DNA of 64,000 nucleotides from Chrysopilus asiliformis (taxonomy: Eukaryota; Arthropoda; Insecta; Diptera; Rhagionidae). This document shows, in pieces, positions 1 through 12,326 of this stretch. Every line of letters starts with the position of its first letter. Position 1 is the stretch's first letter. The notes under the pieces are model-generated. The model saw only the letters and a program-made list of their open reading frames with translations. It searched no databases and had not been told where the DNA came from. The position numbers and the translations under genes were made by a program. The stretch spans positions 75,841,942 to 75,905,941 of the forward strand of contig OZ035962.1 of the NCBI GenBank assembly GCA_964034945.1. Direction: 5' to 3'.

Positions 1-1315
1 CTGTGGGAATTCATGTGCATTGCGAAAACCGGGTACCATTTCTGCCCGGTATATCATTTCTGGAATCGTTTCGACTCTTCCCGTTTCAAATCGACTTCCT
101 CTTTACTTAGATTCACTCTCGACGCTTCGACACATGAGATCCACAGTCGAATTTTTGTGTGGTGGTGCTCGTTTGACTGAATTGGACAAGGGATGTTGAC
201 AGTCCAGGTCCCGAGGGGATGAAGTAAGAGGATGGTAAGAAAGAGGGCAATAAACCGCAAATAAAAGATAAGTGCTACAAACAAAAGCTGGCAAAAGGAA
301 TTGAAGGGGTACACAGATGAGTTCGAAGCACCCGAGGGATTGGGATCCAAAACAACGTATTAAATTTTATGGATCTGAAATGATATGACGGAACAAGAAG
401 TACTACTAGACAGTTAGATCAAGTTTATGAGGATCCATGCATATGGGGTAGAAACATGAAAATGATGCCCGACAACATCGTCAACCGTGAAGGCATAAAT
501 GCTAAGAAGGTTGGTGGGGTTATGACATACTCGTATGTAACACACTGACACTCAAGGTATCAGCGTTTACAGTTAGTTGGAAAAACGAAAGAAAAGCCAA
601 CACAGTGACGCAAACTCACTGCTGGGGAAAATTTTTCATTTTCACGAAACGCTGGTATAAAATGGTAAATAGATACAAAATTGAGGTGGACCAGAAACAA
701 AACGTTTGTGAGTGGAGGAGATGCAGGTTCTGGAAAGTTAAAGGCATTGGCAAATGCAGCGAACAAAAAAGGCTTACAAAATGGGAGAATGTAAGCCATT
801 AATCGCATCAACTTGTAAATACAAGTAAATAATGAAGAAGTGAGAACCTGAGTAACGACATTACTGTCTACCCAACCCTTTAAGTTCACCCCATTTTCTT
901 CGATTTGCCAGTTCTTTGGGTGCATGCAGTCATCGACTTTGAAATGCGAAAAAAAACATACCATTTAAATCGTTAATGTGACGGTAATTATTGCAGAAGA
1001 ACCTTCAAGAGGTGGATAATTACGAATTTAAAGAAAGTTTTTCAATGGGGCTGCAATTAGAGTGTTTTGACGCATTTTACTTGGACGGACCAGTATTTCA
1101 ATTACTTCTTGTTTGCTACGGGTTTTTGGCACCGAAAAAATTAGCATTTCTTTAAATACTGAAAAATGTTTGATTGGATTTTTTTTGTCCACAAAATAGA
1201 AGGCATAGGTACCTAATAGAAAGATGATATTCAATTCTAATGTTGATTTTTTAAGGATTTGACAATTTCCTCAAATCAAAACATAAGAAAAGCTACAATT
1301 GCCAGGGCCCCATGG
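1..1315. other. Left edge, no gene identified
   Basis: I see no recognisable gene here. Short open stretches exist on the minus strand near 560-964 and 54-350. The 854-946 part of the first has balanced codons and is followed by CAG/GTTCTC, a weak donor, so a degenerate exon or old transposon fragment is possible. On the plus strand near 680-780 a reading contains GGDAGSGK, which looks like a P-loop, but a stop follows soon after. If the fax gene runs left from 11.9 kb, this is part of its first intron. Confidence 0.3.
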
Positions 1316-1400
1316 TCAAATACTTTATTTGAGGGGTAAACAAAATGCAAAACTGGAACATCGGCACGTGACCGGGACCTCTGGCGAGGGACATTGCGGC

Positions 1401-1402
<2 letters not shown>
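1316..1402 (+). pseudogene. LINE reverse-transcriptase C-terminal tail fragment
   Basis: With two small indels this stretch reads like the extreme C-terminus of a non-LTR retrotransposon protein: an NW motif followed by ARDRDLWRGTLRQ. The nucleotides from AACTGG to GCGGCAG closely match a second fragment on the minus strand at 46.97-47.03 kb, which ends in KTENRL and a stop. Only the last few dozen codons remain, as expected for a 5'-truncated LINE. It runs straight into the GA microsatellite, and the 47 kb copy also has a short GA tract after its stop. The clade is not determined. Confidence 0.55.
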
Positions 1403-2134
<732 letters not shown>

Positions 2135-2159
2135 ACAAAAACTACGTTCTTGCGCAATT

Positions 2160-2290
2160 TACGAGTATACTATAACTCGATAAAAAAAATCTAATTTTTA
2201 TAAAAAGATGAATTTTGATTTTACAAAATCTGAAATATCTCGATAACGGTAAAATATATCGATTTACGGCCCTCAGTATAAGAACGTCTT
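2160..2290 (+). repeat. Rep-A fragment
   Basis: The phrases ATCTCGATAACGGTAAAA and GATTTACGG belong to the family called Rep-A here, whose longer copies lie at 39.3-40.3 and 52.2-53.2 kb. Confidence 0.5.
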
Positions 2291-2699
2291 CACTAAAAAC
2301 TAGGAACCAGTGTCACTTTTGTCGGAATATGTCCATTCTTCTTTCAGCCCTATATACATATTGATGATTCTACGGAAACTAGGACTAGTTCCAATATTTA
2401 CGGAGGCTTTTGCTACAAAATGGTGTAACGAGTCCTATAATCGCTTTCCCATATTTTATACAAACATTCCCTATGCGGATTGTTTTCCGTGCACTCTGTT
2501 TTTTTTTTGCAGCAAAAATTTTATATTTAAATTTGTCCTCAAACATCACGTTAAAACACATAAATACATATTAATGTGCATTTATCCGTGCAATGCATAA
2601 CAAAAATGAATGCAAGTCAGGAACTACCACACCAACATAGACAAAAGTTTATATATATACGTTCTATGGGCCATGACTATGGTTTATAATTAGGTGTGG

Positions 2700-3010
2700 T
2701 CCCGGTATCGACTCCCCTTTTACCCTTCGCCCATTCTCTTCTGAAACATTGAAGAGAATTTAATACGGTTTTCAGTGCTGAACAGGTCAATCATAAAGGA
2801 AACTTTTCGCTCACTCCCCTCTACATCATGCGAATCCCCTCTTTTGCTATATCCTAAACTACTGAATGGATTTTTATGCGGTTTTTAATGTTGGATAGGT
2901 GATCTGTCAAGGAAAATTTTCGCCCACTCAAGCCACTCTTACATGCTTAAAATGTCTTCAGTTATCTCCGAAACTATTGTTTGGATTTTCAACATATGTT
3001 GTAAAATAAA
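2700..3010 (+). repeat. Rep-B degenerate tandem repeat
   Basis: Two to three diverged units of roughly 120 bp carry the shared phrase CTAAACTACTGAATGGATTT, a stretch like GATACGGTTTTC, and TTTTCGCCCACT. The same unit recurs at 26.5-26.9 kb (minus), 30.7-31.3 kb (plus) and 39.0-39.2 kb (minus). No coding capacity is seen. Confidence 0.6.
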
Positions 3011-3358
3011 TGCAAAAACCTTAAGTGTCCGGCGCTAGGGAAGTCGCCCTATTCGCTTTCTCGCAAACAGATGGAAAAAATGCGATTTTCTTGAAAATAA
3101 TGCGCAAAATCTTTGAAAGTTTTTTTTTTTTAAATAGAATTTTTGCATAATTTTTCTGTACATCAAAAAAATCTTGGAAAAAAAAGGATTTTGTCATATT
3201 CAAAAATTTATTATTATCCGAGCATAACGCTGCGTGGTTGCAAGCTAGTAGAGTATCAAAAGTGAATTTTTAAGTAACTTGTTGTGGCATTGCTTTTCTT
3301 TAAAATATAGTACATTGCGTCCCAGGCAAGATTAAAAAAACAATATGTTAATAAGGTT

Positions 3359-3708
3359 CAGCGTAGTTCAAGTGGTAAAGTACTTGGTCCGTATTCCGGA
3401 GGTTGGTGGTTCAATTACAGAATGTCGCAGGCTGTGGGTCCATTTGCTTTACGAAATGAGTAGTGATAGTTGCCGCTTGGTGTTAACGACGCCATTGGTC
3501 TAGATTGCTATCACGACCTCTGCTGTTGATGCGTTGCAACGTAAAAAACCTTACAAATGTTGTAATTCATCCAATCCATGTAAATGGTTCGCAATTCATG
3601 TAAAACTGTAGGTGCGAAGCAGGGAAGAAATTGTTATGAAACCTCAATTGAGGAGGCCCTGGTTCTTCGAGAGCTGTAGCGCCGAGGATGATGATGAATT
3701 TACATGAT
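3359..3708 (+). mobile_element. tRNA-derived SINE, copy 1
   Basis: The 5' part has a pol III A-box-like TAGTTCAAGTGG (3364-3375) and a B-box-like GGTGGTTCAATTAC (3405-3418) at tRNA spacing. A body of about 270 bp follows, ending in a GATGATGATGA stretch. The whole body recurs on the minus strand at 13.95-14.27 kb with clear nucleotide identity, for example GTAGGTGCGAAGCAGGGA and CCTCAATTGAGGAGGCCC. AACAAT/TTAATAA-like sequence on both sides may be an imperfect target duplication. The parent tRNA is not determined. Confidence 0.75.
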
Positions 3709-5420
3709 CAACAATTTAATAATAAAACCTCCAGAACCAAATTTTTTTAAAGAAAAAAAAATAACTCGGGAGGTGGTAATCGTTCAAAAACCTGCGGCCC
3801 GGGCGAAAGTGCTTAGATTTCAAGACGGATTATTCGGTTTAAAACTGAATCGAATAATCCGGGACAAAAAAATTAGATTCCGTAACACGGAACCGTAAAA
3901 TGACTAAATCCGGGACTCTCTCGTCAAATTCGGGACGTATGGTCACCCTACCTATAATAAAATGCTAACATACGTGATGCACATAAAGAGCCGATAGTGA
4001 TAATTAATTTGAAAATTACGTTGGCGTTTTTCTAACAAACTCCGGCTAATGACTAAAAATCTTGAAGAGATTATTTCGTTTATCAAATTTCCATGAATTT
4101 TGTGAATATATTTTACTCAGTGGGACTAAAAGAAGACTGATACCTCGAATTGGGATTTAAAAACTGCGGGAGAATCGCTGGAACACTTCATCGTAGCGCA
4201 TGTGATTGTAAAGTGTGACAAATGGTTCAGAACTTTGTCAGTTTGATTCATTTCAGCTATTAATCAGTAAAAACCGTTGATGTCGACAATGACTCTGCTC
4301 CCCAGTTTAGAGACATCCATGGGTCCTAAAAGCCCATATATAGTAGATTCTTGGGAGATCTGTCGTTCTTCTAATTCGTAGAATAGATGAAATATTCGAG
4401 AGATTCATAAAATATCGAACAAGCGTCCACAGCTGGAACTACATTTCAACTCAAAATCGCATATCGCCCGATTTTGGTTCTGTGCCAAGTCAATTTGGCG
4501 CGCGATGATTAACTGCATTCAATTTTCTTCCCATATTCGCACAACAAGTGCACCAATGTTACACGTGACAGCTAACCCGATTCCAAGTGGGTCTCCCTGT
4601 TATTCTGATACGATGATTCTGGGTAAATTTTCATGAGTCATAATTTGGGCTGCACCAAGTCAATGAAGAAGTGACGATTGCCTTGATCCCAATGGAACTC
4701 CAACATAGCATTATTCATTGCAATCAGTTGAAGGTGGACTTTTTGCGTTTCAAAAAACTGACATATTTCACATAAAAAAAAATATTGATACGTTTATGCA
4801 CATGGAGTTTTATTTCATTGTTTTCTTTTTTTATAGTAGAATTCTGTGGGTTTTATTAATGCTGAACGGTAAAAAAAGGGCTTTGCAACTGAACGGATGA
4901 TGTCATCGTCAGTTTAATTGTAATTTTGTACCCTTGAAAAATAATCTCTCCTGCGATGATAAACCAATGAGATGAGAAACAAAAACAATTTTATGACTAA
5001 ATTTTGTAGCACTAAATTACTTTATTTCATAACAACAAAATTGTTTGGACATTAAAAAATGTTATATAAAAACCAGGCTTGGCGCTTTTAGTAAACAAAA
5101 ATTGTTTTTGTTTTCACAAAGTTGGTTTATGGTTTGGTTTTTGTTGAGGCCCAAAACAGGACAGCAGAGGATAATTTCCGATTTTATGACTAAATTTTAT
5201 GACACTGGATACAAAAAGGATGAAGGATAAATAGGAAAACCAAACTTTGAGCACAAACAATGCCTATTCAGGGTTAAGAAATTAAAAAAAGCCGAAGGGA
5301 TGTTGCCATATCTCTTTTAGATGGAAAATTCAACTCAATTGAGAAGGGTCCCACTTTATATGTTCATCGATATAATAAATTTTTCATAGAGAAAATATTT
5401 TGTAGCCTTCTGCCTTCGAG
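3709..5420. other. Gene-free AT-rich stretch
   Basis: Only short, low-complexity open frames are present, with no recognisable domain, tRNA or terminal inverted repeat. Near 3830-3950 there are small inverted phrases (GAATAATCCG, CGGGACTCTC) that look like old MITE debris. Confidence 0.4.
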
Positions 5421-5849
5421 TGTACTATAATATATCGCACATGGTCCCGTAGACTGTAGTATCTCAAAAAAATGTGTTTTTGAGTAATTATTCCATTATG
5501 TAAAGGAAAATTGGCGGAATCAAATGAAAAACAAATTTAAATGTAAACGTAGTCCTAAAATTTATTTATTTTTGGTTTTTTAAATTCCCATTTTTTAAAA
5601 TTTAAATTGATTTTGTGGAAAACAAACCTAACTCTATCTTTTATTATTGCAAAAAAAAAAAAAAATGAAGCAAATGATCTGTAAATTATTATCAAAAGAG
5701 TAATAAATTGAAATATTACTGTACAGACAACAGAAAAAAACAATTATTTATAAACAATTATTTTGAAATGAATACTTTGAATGCGTTTTTCTTGAAATGG
5801 CCGATTTTGAGATACTACAGTCTACGGGACCATGTGCGATATGTAGTAC
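5421..5849. mobile_element. MITE with about 45-bp terminal inverted repeats
   Basis: The arm at 5422-5466 (ATCGCACATGGTCCCGTAGA inside) is repeated in inverse at 5805-5848 (TCTACGGGACCATGTGCGAT), with about 340 bp of AT-rich spacer. No transposase is present. The target duplication could not be identified. Confidence 0.7.
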
Positions 5850-6490
5850 TAGCTTGCATACCCGTCGTTGCCGGGTTAAGTTTTTTAAAAAAAAAATTTT
5901 TTTTTGATGGTCTATGTTGGAGCTAAACTTCAGGCCAATCGGCTCGGTAGTTTCCCCGCGAAAGGGTAACATAGAGGAAGAGCTAAGTTTCGAGATCACT
6001 TTACCCCCTCCCCTTACTCCCCGACCGCTCTGACTACTTTTTAATGGGTCTATGCACGGCATAGAGACAGCCAAGGTATGCCATGAACTTTTGATAGTCA
6101 AGTGTGACGTCATTTGTGCCGACTTTTTTTAATTGATTTTTATGTTTATTGATCACTATTTAATGCAATCAGTCCACTAATTTACAAATATCTTATTTAG
6201 ATCGCACAAAAATTTAAATAACCACCCACAAAACAAAATTCCTTCTGAACTTGACGAACTAATCGGCACAAATGACGTTGCAACGAAACGTCAGATTTGA
6301 GTTCATGGCATACCTTGGTTGTCTCTATGCCGTGGGTCTATGTTGGGGCTGCACCCCCGACGAACATCTATGCCAAATTTTAGGCCAATCGGTTCAGTAG
6401 TTTCCCCGTACTCATGCCAAATTTAAAGTCAATCGGTACAGCCGTTTTTGCGTGAAAGAGGAACAGACAGACAGACAGACAGACACCAAC
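5849..6490 (+). repeat. Dispersed repeat with TAGCTTGCATACCCG start and GACA tract end
   Basis: It begins CTAGCTTGCATACCCGTCGT, a junction phrase that recurs near 28.82, 33.60, 38.57 and 46.78 kb. Inside, the phrase GGTCTATGTTGG(A/G)GCT plus AGGCCAATCGG occurs twice, around 5908 and 6335. It ends in a short (GACA)n tract at 6463-6482. A hAT-like MITE sits inside at 6055-6334. Confidence 0.55.
6055..6334. mobile_element. hAT-like MITE, 280 bp, 8-bp target duplication
   Basis: The terminal inverted repeats are about 34 bp. The left one starts CACGGCATAGAGACA and the right one ends TGTCTCTATGCCGTG. The 8 bp GGTCTATG flank both sides (6047-6054 and 6335-6342). There is no coding sequence. An 8-bp duplication is typical of hAT, although P-type elements also make 8 bp. 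Confidence 0.85.
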
Positions 6491-6663
6491 TCATTTTTAT
6501 ATATTAGTATGATGAGTATATGAGTATGATATAAAAAAACTGTGGCGTAATCCAATATTGGCGGAAACATTTGCCACAGTTAAACTAATACGTCATTCAC
6601 TAGTTTGGTATCTTGCTAAATACAGTACACTAAATTTTTTCAATTATTTTAAACATTTTTTGA

Positions 6664-6833
6664 ATCCTAAAGGCCTGTGTCCACATGGAAATTTATTTGC
6701 AGAAGTCGCTTCTAGAAGAGATTTCTGGTGTCACAACTTCTGGAAGTTCACTTGCAGTTAGTGTTTCCACGGAAAAAACTTCCAGAAGTGACTTCTGCAA
6801 ATAAACTTCCATGTGGACACAGGCCTTTAGGAA
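6664..6833. mobile_element. Hairpin MITE, about 170 bp
   Basis: Long arms (CCTAAAGGCCTGTGTCCACA at the left, its complement at 6812-6831) pair almost perfectly, leaving a central region rich in TTCTGGAAG/CTTCCAGAAG. It could fold into a long hairpin. The duplication is ambiguous because the flanks continue the palindrome. Confidence 0.75.
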
Positions 6834-7094
6834 TCAACCCTGTGGGTTTCATGAATCTACCATACAAAAAAGGTTACCTGTAGACGGGAGGTTAAACAAT
6901 TTAGAGGTCAGGAGGTTAAACAATTTATACTACAAAACACCATGGCGCGAGTTTCTAGTCGTTTTTATACTCTATATGAGAATCATAAAGAAGTATGTAA
7001 GATTTAATACACCGTTTTTAGCTCATCGAACCAATCGTCGGATACAAAAATGAACTACACCCGGGTGTTAGGGATGACAAAAGATTTTGATTTC

Positions 7095-7200
7095 CGCAAG
7101 TCCGTCCGTCCGTCTGTCAGTCCGTCTGTCTGTGTGTCTATCCGTCCGTCTGTCTGTGTGTCTATCCGTCCGTCTGCCTGTGTGTCCGTCCGTCCGTGAA
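7095..7200. repeat. GTCC/GTCT tetranucleotide microsatellite
   Basis: An irregular array of GTCC, GTCT and GTGT units, with a higher-order period of about 30 bp (CTGTGTGTCTATCCGTCCGT is repeated). Confidence 0.85.
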
Positions 7201-7289
7201 CACCATAGCTTTCGAAGGGTTGAACTAAAGACTTGAAATGTTGTACAGTTACGTTTCTAGAAAATAGAACGGGCAAAATTGGACCATTC

Positions 7290-7730
7290 CTACCACCCTA
7301 CCCCATACAAACGAAACAGTTTTTTGCAACGTTCTCGAAAACGGTAACTTTTATTGTAAAATTTATAAAGGTAAAATTTGTTTAGACATAAGCGTTCCAT
7401 ATATCAAAATCCAGTTGGACCACTCCCTCTCCCCTTTCAATTTTCTCGAAAACGATGAGTCATATTGAAAAATTTAGAATAGGATGCTACATAACTCATC
7501 CATACATCAAAATCCGATCGGACCACTGCTTGCCCCTCTCCCATACAAATGGAACACCTTTTTCCTGTTTTCTCGAAAATTGTGCATCTTATCGAAAAAT
7601 TTATAAAGACGAAATGTGTTTAGAATGTGATTTTACATTACCATTCCATACATTAGAATCCAATCGAGCCACTCCTCTCCGCTTTTATACACAATCAAGA
7701 AAAAAATGGATGTTATTTAGCTGAATCGAA
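7290..7730 (+). repeat. Degenerate tandem repeat of about 120 bp (Rep-C-like)
   Basis: Three diverged units carry the phrases CTCGAAAA(C/T), AAAATTTATAAAG, CATACATCAAAATCC and a CCACTCCTCTCC-like stretch. No protein is recognised in them. Confidence 0.5.
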
Positions 7731-9469
7731 AAAAAAACTTTGTAAAAGATGATATTCGGTATCAAATTTATTATTTAATACCTGATATGCCAATAAAAAA
7801 TATTTGGAAATTTTGCGCTAAACTAAGAAGTAAAATTGTGAAACAATGAACACCACTCTTTTGTCGGCTTTGCCAGATGTTATTTTCAATTGCAATGATA
7901 TTGCCAAACCAAACAAAAACATTTAACTTTACCTTCTGAACTTCATTTATTGCCATAATAATAGAATGTTTTTTCGTTGTATTTTGGCAAAACACTATAA
8001 GATTGAAACTTCTAAACCTTACACACTTGGCGAACGAGCATTTGTGAAATCTGGGATTGAAATATCTGTATATAAACAAAAACTAAATAGTTTCTGTCCA
8101 ACATTATTATTTTAGTGCAAAAAAGCACATAAAATATACGTTAAACAAAATCTGTTCAATTTATAATTTTTAAGGAATTTCTGGACATATCAAAATTCGA
8201 GACATTTTTTTTCGATTGTGCCACATAAATACCTATTGCTGATAGAAATTATAGCCGTCGTGCCCGAAATCTTAAACAAATTTTTCATTAGTTACACAAA
8301 ACAAAAAAAAAACAAAAATACCACGGAATAAGCCAATTAAAAAGACGGGAAATCGGGGTCACTGAATCCTTGCATTATTTGAGGTTATGTTTGTGGTTTC
8401 ATTCTCATTATTGAAACAAAACTCAACTCCCAAATTAATTTTCGGTTCGGTCAAATGGAATTATAATTGCGCAAAAATTCAATTTGTTCGCAAAATAATC
8501 CGCCCAACTGATGTTTCAATTAAAAACACAAAAATCAAAGAACGGAAGCGAAAAGGATAAGGACGAAAACCCGAAAAATATCCAATGCCATACAAAAACA
8601 AGATATTTTGAGTGAAATATTTCGCAGGACGGAGGATCGAGGAAGCTTTTAATACGATTTCGTGACTATAAGGCTTCTTGACAACCGTAAACACGGCCGG
8701 AACACGTCATAAACATAAAACCGCGAACAAACTTCCATGTTTATTTTATTTTTTGCCTCTTCAAATTTTTTGTCCAAGCGAATTTATTAACGGAAAAAAA
8801 ACCTTGCCAATCGAAATTGTCCACGTCGGGCAGATAATCTGATTGAAATCCCTTTCGATTCATGCATTAACACGATCTAAATTGGGGTTACAGTTTCACA
8901 CATTATACTTTTTCTCTTTTTATTAAGTGAGTGTAAATAGGGGCTGATTGAGGGAGAGATACGTGGAAGTGTAAAGAAGTTAACAGCATGATGGCCTAAA
9001 ATAGACTCAAACGAACGACACATTTATCTTCGAGACCATAGAAATTGGTGCCTCACTCATCCTCAAGCCAGAGAGATATCCAATACAGGTTGTTTGGCAC
9101 TCCGTGCGATTTTCCTGTGATGGTGTATTTTAAACGATATCTTAACATTGACTTTCTCCATATTGCAAATCTGAAAGAAACTCCAAGAAGCACTTGGATA
9201 GAACAAAATGGGCAGAAAAAAATCTCCTCACTTTGCACCGCGCCTGAATCATTCTTAAATTTCAATGGCTAAGTCCGTCCTTTTTACTCCTTGGTGGAGC
9301 CGCATCCTAAGTATATATTATCCTACCGCACTGTTTGGGTTCAAGAAGCCATTTATTACATTGCTGTATATATCTCTAGGCACAACACACACGATCCAGT
9401 CAAGTTAAGGTATATGTTAGGATTCCCTAATTTTTTCTCGAGGACAAGATAAAAACACATTTTATATGA
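7731..9469. other. Gene-free stretch
   Basis: No repeat termini, tRNA-like boxes or convincing exons were found. Open frames are short and AT-driven. It may be intron of the minus-strand fax gene. Confidence 0.4.
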
Positions 9470-9945
9470 TTTTTAAAAAAAAAACAACAAAAGCTATAAT
9501 TACCAATCTGGCAATTATTCAAAACCCGTATGGTGATATGGCATTGTTCGAAGTTTAAGGGAACGGCGAATAGTTGTATAAAAATTCCACTTTGAAGTCA
9601 AACTTTTCAATAAGATTTTTTAAAATTTATTCTAATCTGATTTTGATGTATGGAAGTATTATGTAGAATCATATCCTAAATAACTTTTGTTTTTGCACTT
9701 TTTTTTGACCAAATGCACCGTTTTTGAGATATTCGCAAAAAACGTTTTCGTTCGTGGTCCATTTTTGCCCATTAACGAACTTAGCCTCGCATTTTACGAA
9801 AAACGGTACTGCGCAAAATTTCAAGTCTCTAGCTCAATGCGTGCGCCCGCAATCCGCGCCACAGACAGACGGACGGACATGCAAAATTCAATTTTTTTTT
9901 ATCATTCTAAACACACTGGTGTAATTCATTTTTGTGTGTAATGAC
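9470..9945 (+). repeat. Rep-C dispersed repeat, copy 1
   Basis: This stretch matches 57.17-57.44 kb over about 270 bp, sharing AAAGCTATAATT, AAAACCCGTATGGTGAT, TTCCACTTTGAAGTCAAACT and TTTTTGAGATATTCGCAAAA. It ends with a short GACAGACGGACGGACA tract. Confidence 0.75.
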
Positions 9946-10028
9946 GGGATCTTGGTGTTACAAACGGTAAGGCAAATTTAATATACCCTTTAGTTTCACC
10001 ACACCGGGAAAGCCCTGATATGTACATG

Positions 10029-10295
10029 CACGCAAAGAAAAAATAGTAAATCTAACGGTTTTATAATGGGGAATCGGAACTATAACTAAAATAGTTAATT
10101 TCAATTACAAAAATAGTTCAAATTGATTATTTTTACGGTAAATTTAACTACTTAGTAGTAAAATTTACTATTTTGTGGTTAAATTGACTATTTTTGTAAT
10201 TGAAATTAATTATTTTCTAATTGAAATTAACTATTTTAGTCATAGGCCCGATTCCCCATTATAAAATAGTTAGATTTGTTTTTTTTTTCTGCGTG
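10029..10295. mobile_element. Hairpin MITE, about 267 bp
   Basis: The ends CACGCAAAGAAAAAA and TTTTTTTTTTCTGCGTG are inverted. The arms continue inward through TAATGGGGAATCGG and TAACTAAAATAGTTAATTTC, so nearly the whole element is a palindrome. No coding sequence is present. Confidence 0.75.
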
Positions 10296-10392
10296 TGGGC
10301 GGAGGCGCGGTTTTTGTCAGTTTAATACAAACATCAATCAAAGTTTTGGGATTTTTTCTTTAAAAAAATCAATTTCTTTACGTATATCCGTA

Positions 10393-10614
10393 CAGAGAAA
10401 AAAGAGATTAGTAAATTCACCTACAATTTCCGTTGATTTTCAGCCAGCTACAAAAAAAAGATGAACTACCGACAAAAGTAGACAGTTATCTACTAAAATG
10501 TAGATAATTTATCTAATCAGACCAAGGTATTGTCTACTTTTGTCGGTAGTTCATCTATTTTTTCTTTGTAGCTGGCTAAATTGTAGGTGAATTTATTAAT
10601 CACTTTTTTCTGTG
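10393..10614. mobile_element. Hairpin MITE, 222 bp, TA duplication
   Basis: The ends CAGAGAAAAAAG and CTTTTTTCTGTG are flanked by TA at 10391-10392 and 10615-10616. The arms include TCACCTACAATTT, AGCCAGCTACAAA and GAACTACCGACAAAAGTAGA, each with its complement on the other side. The TA duplication suggests mobilisation by a Tc1/mariner-type transposase. Confidence 0.8.
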
Positions 10615-10616
10615 TA

Positions 10617-11939
10617 TATTAATGTTATTTTTGTCTAATTTTTTGAATCTCTTAAAATATCATATACCCGATAATCCGAATCAGAATGTGCAATCAATTA
10701 TTCCTATTATCGGGCTTCAATAATATTTCCAATTAGCTAAAATGCATTTCTAGTATTTTTTCAACAGACCAGAAGCAAAAATACACAAAGATCACAGATA
10801 TATGGTCTTTGCCAAAAGCATACTCGTCTATTTTGTACCTTGAAACTTTCGGATCTTTTTATCATGTCGTTTTGTTGGATTGTAATTTTAACATTTTGGA
10901 GCCCGTTTATTGATAAAGCCGTTTCAAGATTTTAGGGATAAAACAATTGAAAAATATAAACTCAATTAAATTTATTTTATAAATAATCTTCTCCAGACAC
11001 TTTCATGAAAAATCAAGCACTTGGAAATGTTATTGATCGTGTGTCGAGTTCCTAAGGAAAGGCTAATAGGTAGGCCACAGCCACAACCACAACGCCGCTG
11101 AAATAGACCGGTTCGAATCGTCTCTATATTTATTGCTGCTGGAGCTCAAGAAAAGGCAGCAAACACTGCCACATTGGTCGTAAAGCTAGGGCCTAAATTA
11201 TCGTGACGACAAGGTCTTCAGAGACCCATCACGACGTAATGATGGCAGCAAGGTATGACAACAAATCCAGTTAAGCCTCTGTATATGCCCACCAACACAC
11301 TGGAACCAGAAATCGGCAACCGCACAAAAAAAAGGACACTGGAAATTTATGGCTATGCCTTCATTCCCAATAGCGAGGAATTAAGTTCTAGAGATGAATG
11401 CATGGGAAATTGGGTAAGAGAGAGATGAGTTTAAGAGAATCACAGGATAAAAACTTGGATTTTCACGAGAGACAAGGATGAAGGGATTACACTGGACCAT
11501 AACAAGAGAGAACGAAGGAGAAAGCAGGGAGTGTTAAAGAGAATCAAAAAAATATACAGTAAAAAAAACGGGACCATAGACAAAATCAAAGATGGCGGAC
11601 AGGATATTTGAAGAAATTGATTTTTACGACTCGGAGAGAGAAAAAAAAAACTTTGCACAGCGCAAGCAATAATTTCTCGCCTCGCTAAGCGCCAAACGAA
11701 AGCCGCTTGCGGGAAAAAGGCGTAAAGGGGTTGCAATTTATTTGGATTCTGGGTGAATTATGCAAATTTGAATGTTTGGCGGCAATCTTTTGTTGCACTA
11801 CTGGGAATTATCCAGTAGCAAGGGCGGCGACGGAATCGAAGACGAGTTTTAAATCCTTCAGAACCATACAGGATGGAATCCGAAGCGAAAAATATGCTGG
11901 GCATCATCGGGACCAGATTGGGGATAAAAGGGCGTAGGC
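10617..11939. other. Presumed 5' part of fax intron 1
   Basis: This is the sequence immediately downstream (minus strand) of the fax exon 1 donor. It has no recognisable repeats and no exon matching the expected next part of the Fax GST-like domain. Base composition is more balanced near 11.05-11.9 kb than in the repeat-rich areas. Confidence 0.45.
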
Positions 11940-11945
11940 ACTTAC
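11940..11945 (-). other. Splice donor of fax exon 1
   Basis: On the minus strand the exon end GAG is followed by GTAAGT, the full metazoan donor consensus. It cuts in phase 0 right after the GLKYE residues, at a boundary inside the GST-N-like fold. Confidence 0.9.
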
Positions 11946-12326
11946 CTCATATTTAAGTCCAGCCAGACGGAGCCAGGTCTCCACCTTCAAGCAATAGGGG
12001 GACAGAGAGGGTAGAAGCGGTGTACGCGAGAATTGGTACAGATAGATGATATCCTTTTCGAAATTTGTCTTGTGAACGCAGTATTTCAACGCTGGTTCGG
12101 CCTTAGCGGCTGCTGCCGTGGAATTGTTTTCGGCATGGTTTTCTCCGGCGTTTTTGCCATCGGTGGCCGCCGAATCTTCAGTGGCTGGAGTTTGACCATC
12201 GGCGGCAGGAGCATCTCCTGTCGCTGGCTTCTGGTCCTCCTGGTTTTTATTTTCGGCCACTGCTGCTGCTGCATTGTCCTCGGCTACGGCATTCTGTTGC
12301 TGATTGTTTGCTACTTCGGCTGCCAT
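11946..12326 (-). CDS. fax: Failed axon connections (Fax) homologue, first coding exon
   Basis: This exon encodes exactly 127 codons from the ATG at 12326 to the phase-0 donor. Residues 1-85 are low complexity, rich in Ala, Gln, Asn, Glu and Asp. Residues from about 86 (VHKTNFEKDIIYLYQFSRTP, then LLPSLSPYCLKVETWLRL) are the hallmark start of the Fax family: the N-terminal thioredoxin/GST-N-like fold with an SPYCLKVE segment. In Drosophila, Fax is a membrane-associated neural protein with GST-like domains that interacts genetically with Abl in axon growth. The context TAAAATGG suits an arthropod start codon. The remaining domain (the rest of GST-N plus GST-C) should lie on later exons to the left. 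None is visible in this window. Confidence 0.9.

Noticed and set aside
680..790. Walker A-like GGDAGSGK on the plus strand
   Set aside because: The usual Ser/Thr after Lys is Leu here, a stop follows soon after, and no other ATPase motif is present.
3340..3430. Functional tRNA gene at the SINE head
   Set aside because: Spacing of the boxes is tRNA-like, but the stems are poor and the sequence continues into a repeated SINE body found again at 14 kb.
5748..6113. 121-codon minus-strand frame
   Set aside because: It runs through MITE and dispersed-repeat sequence with no domain.
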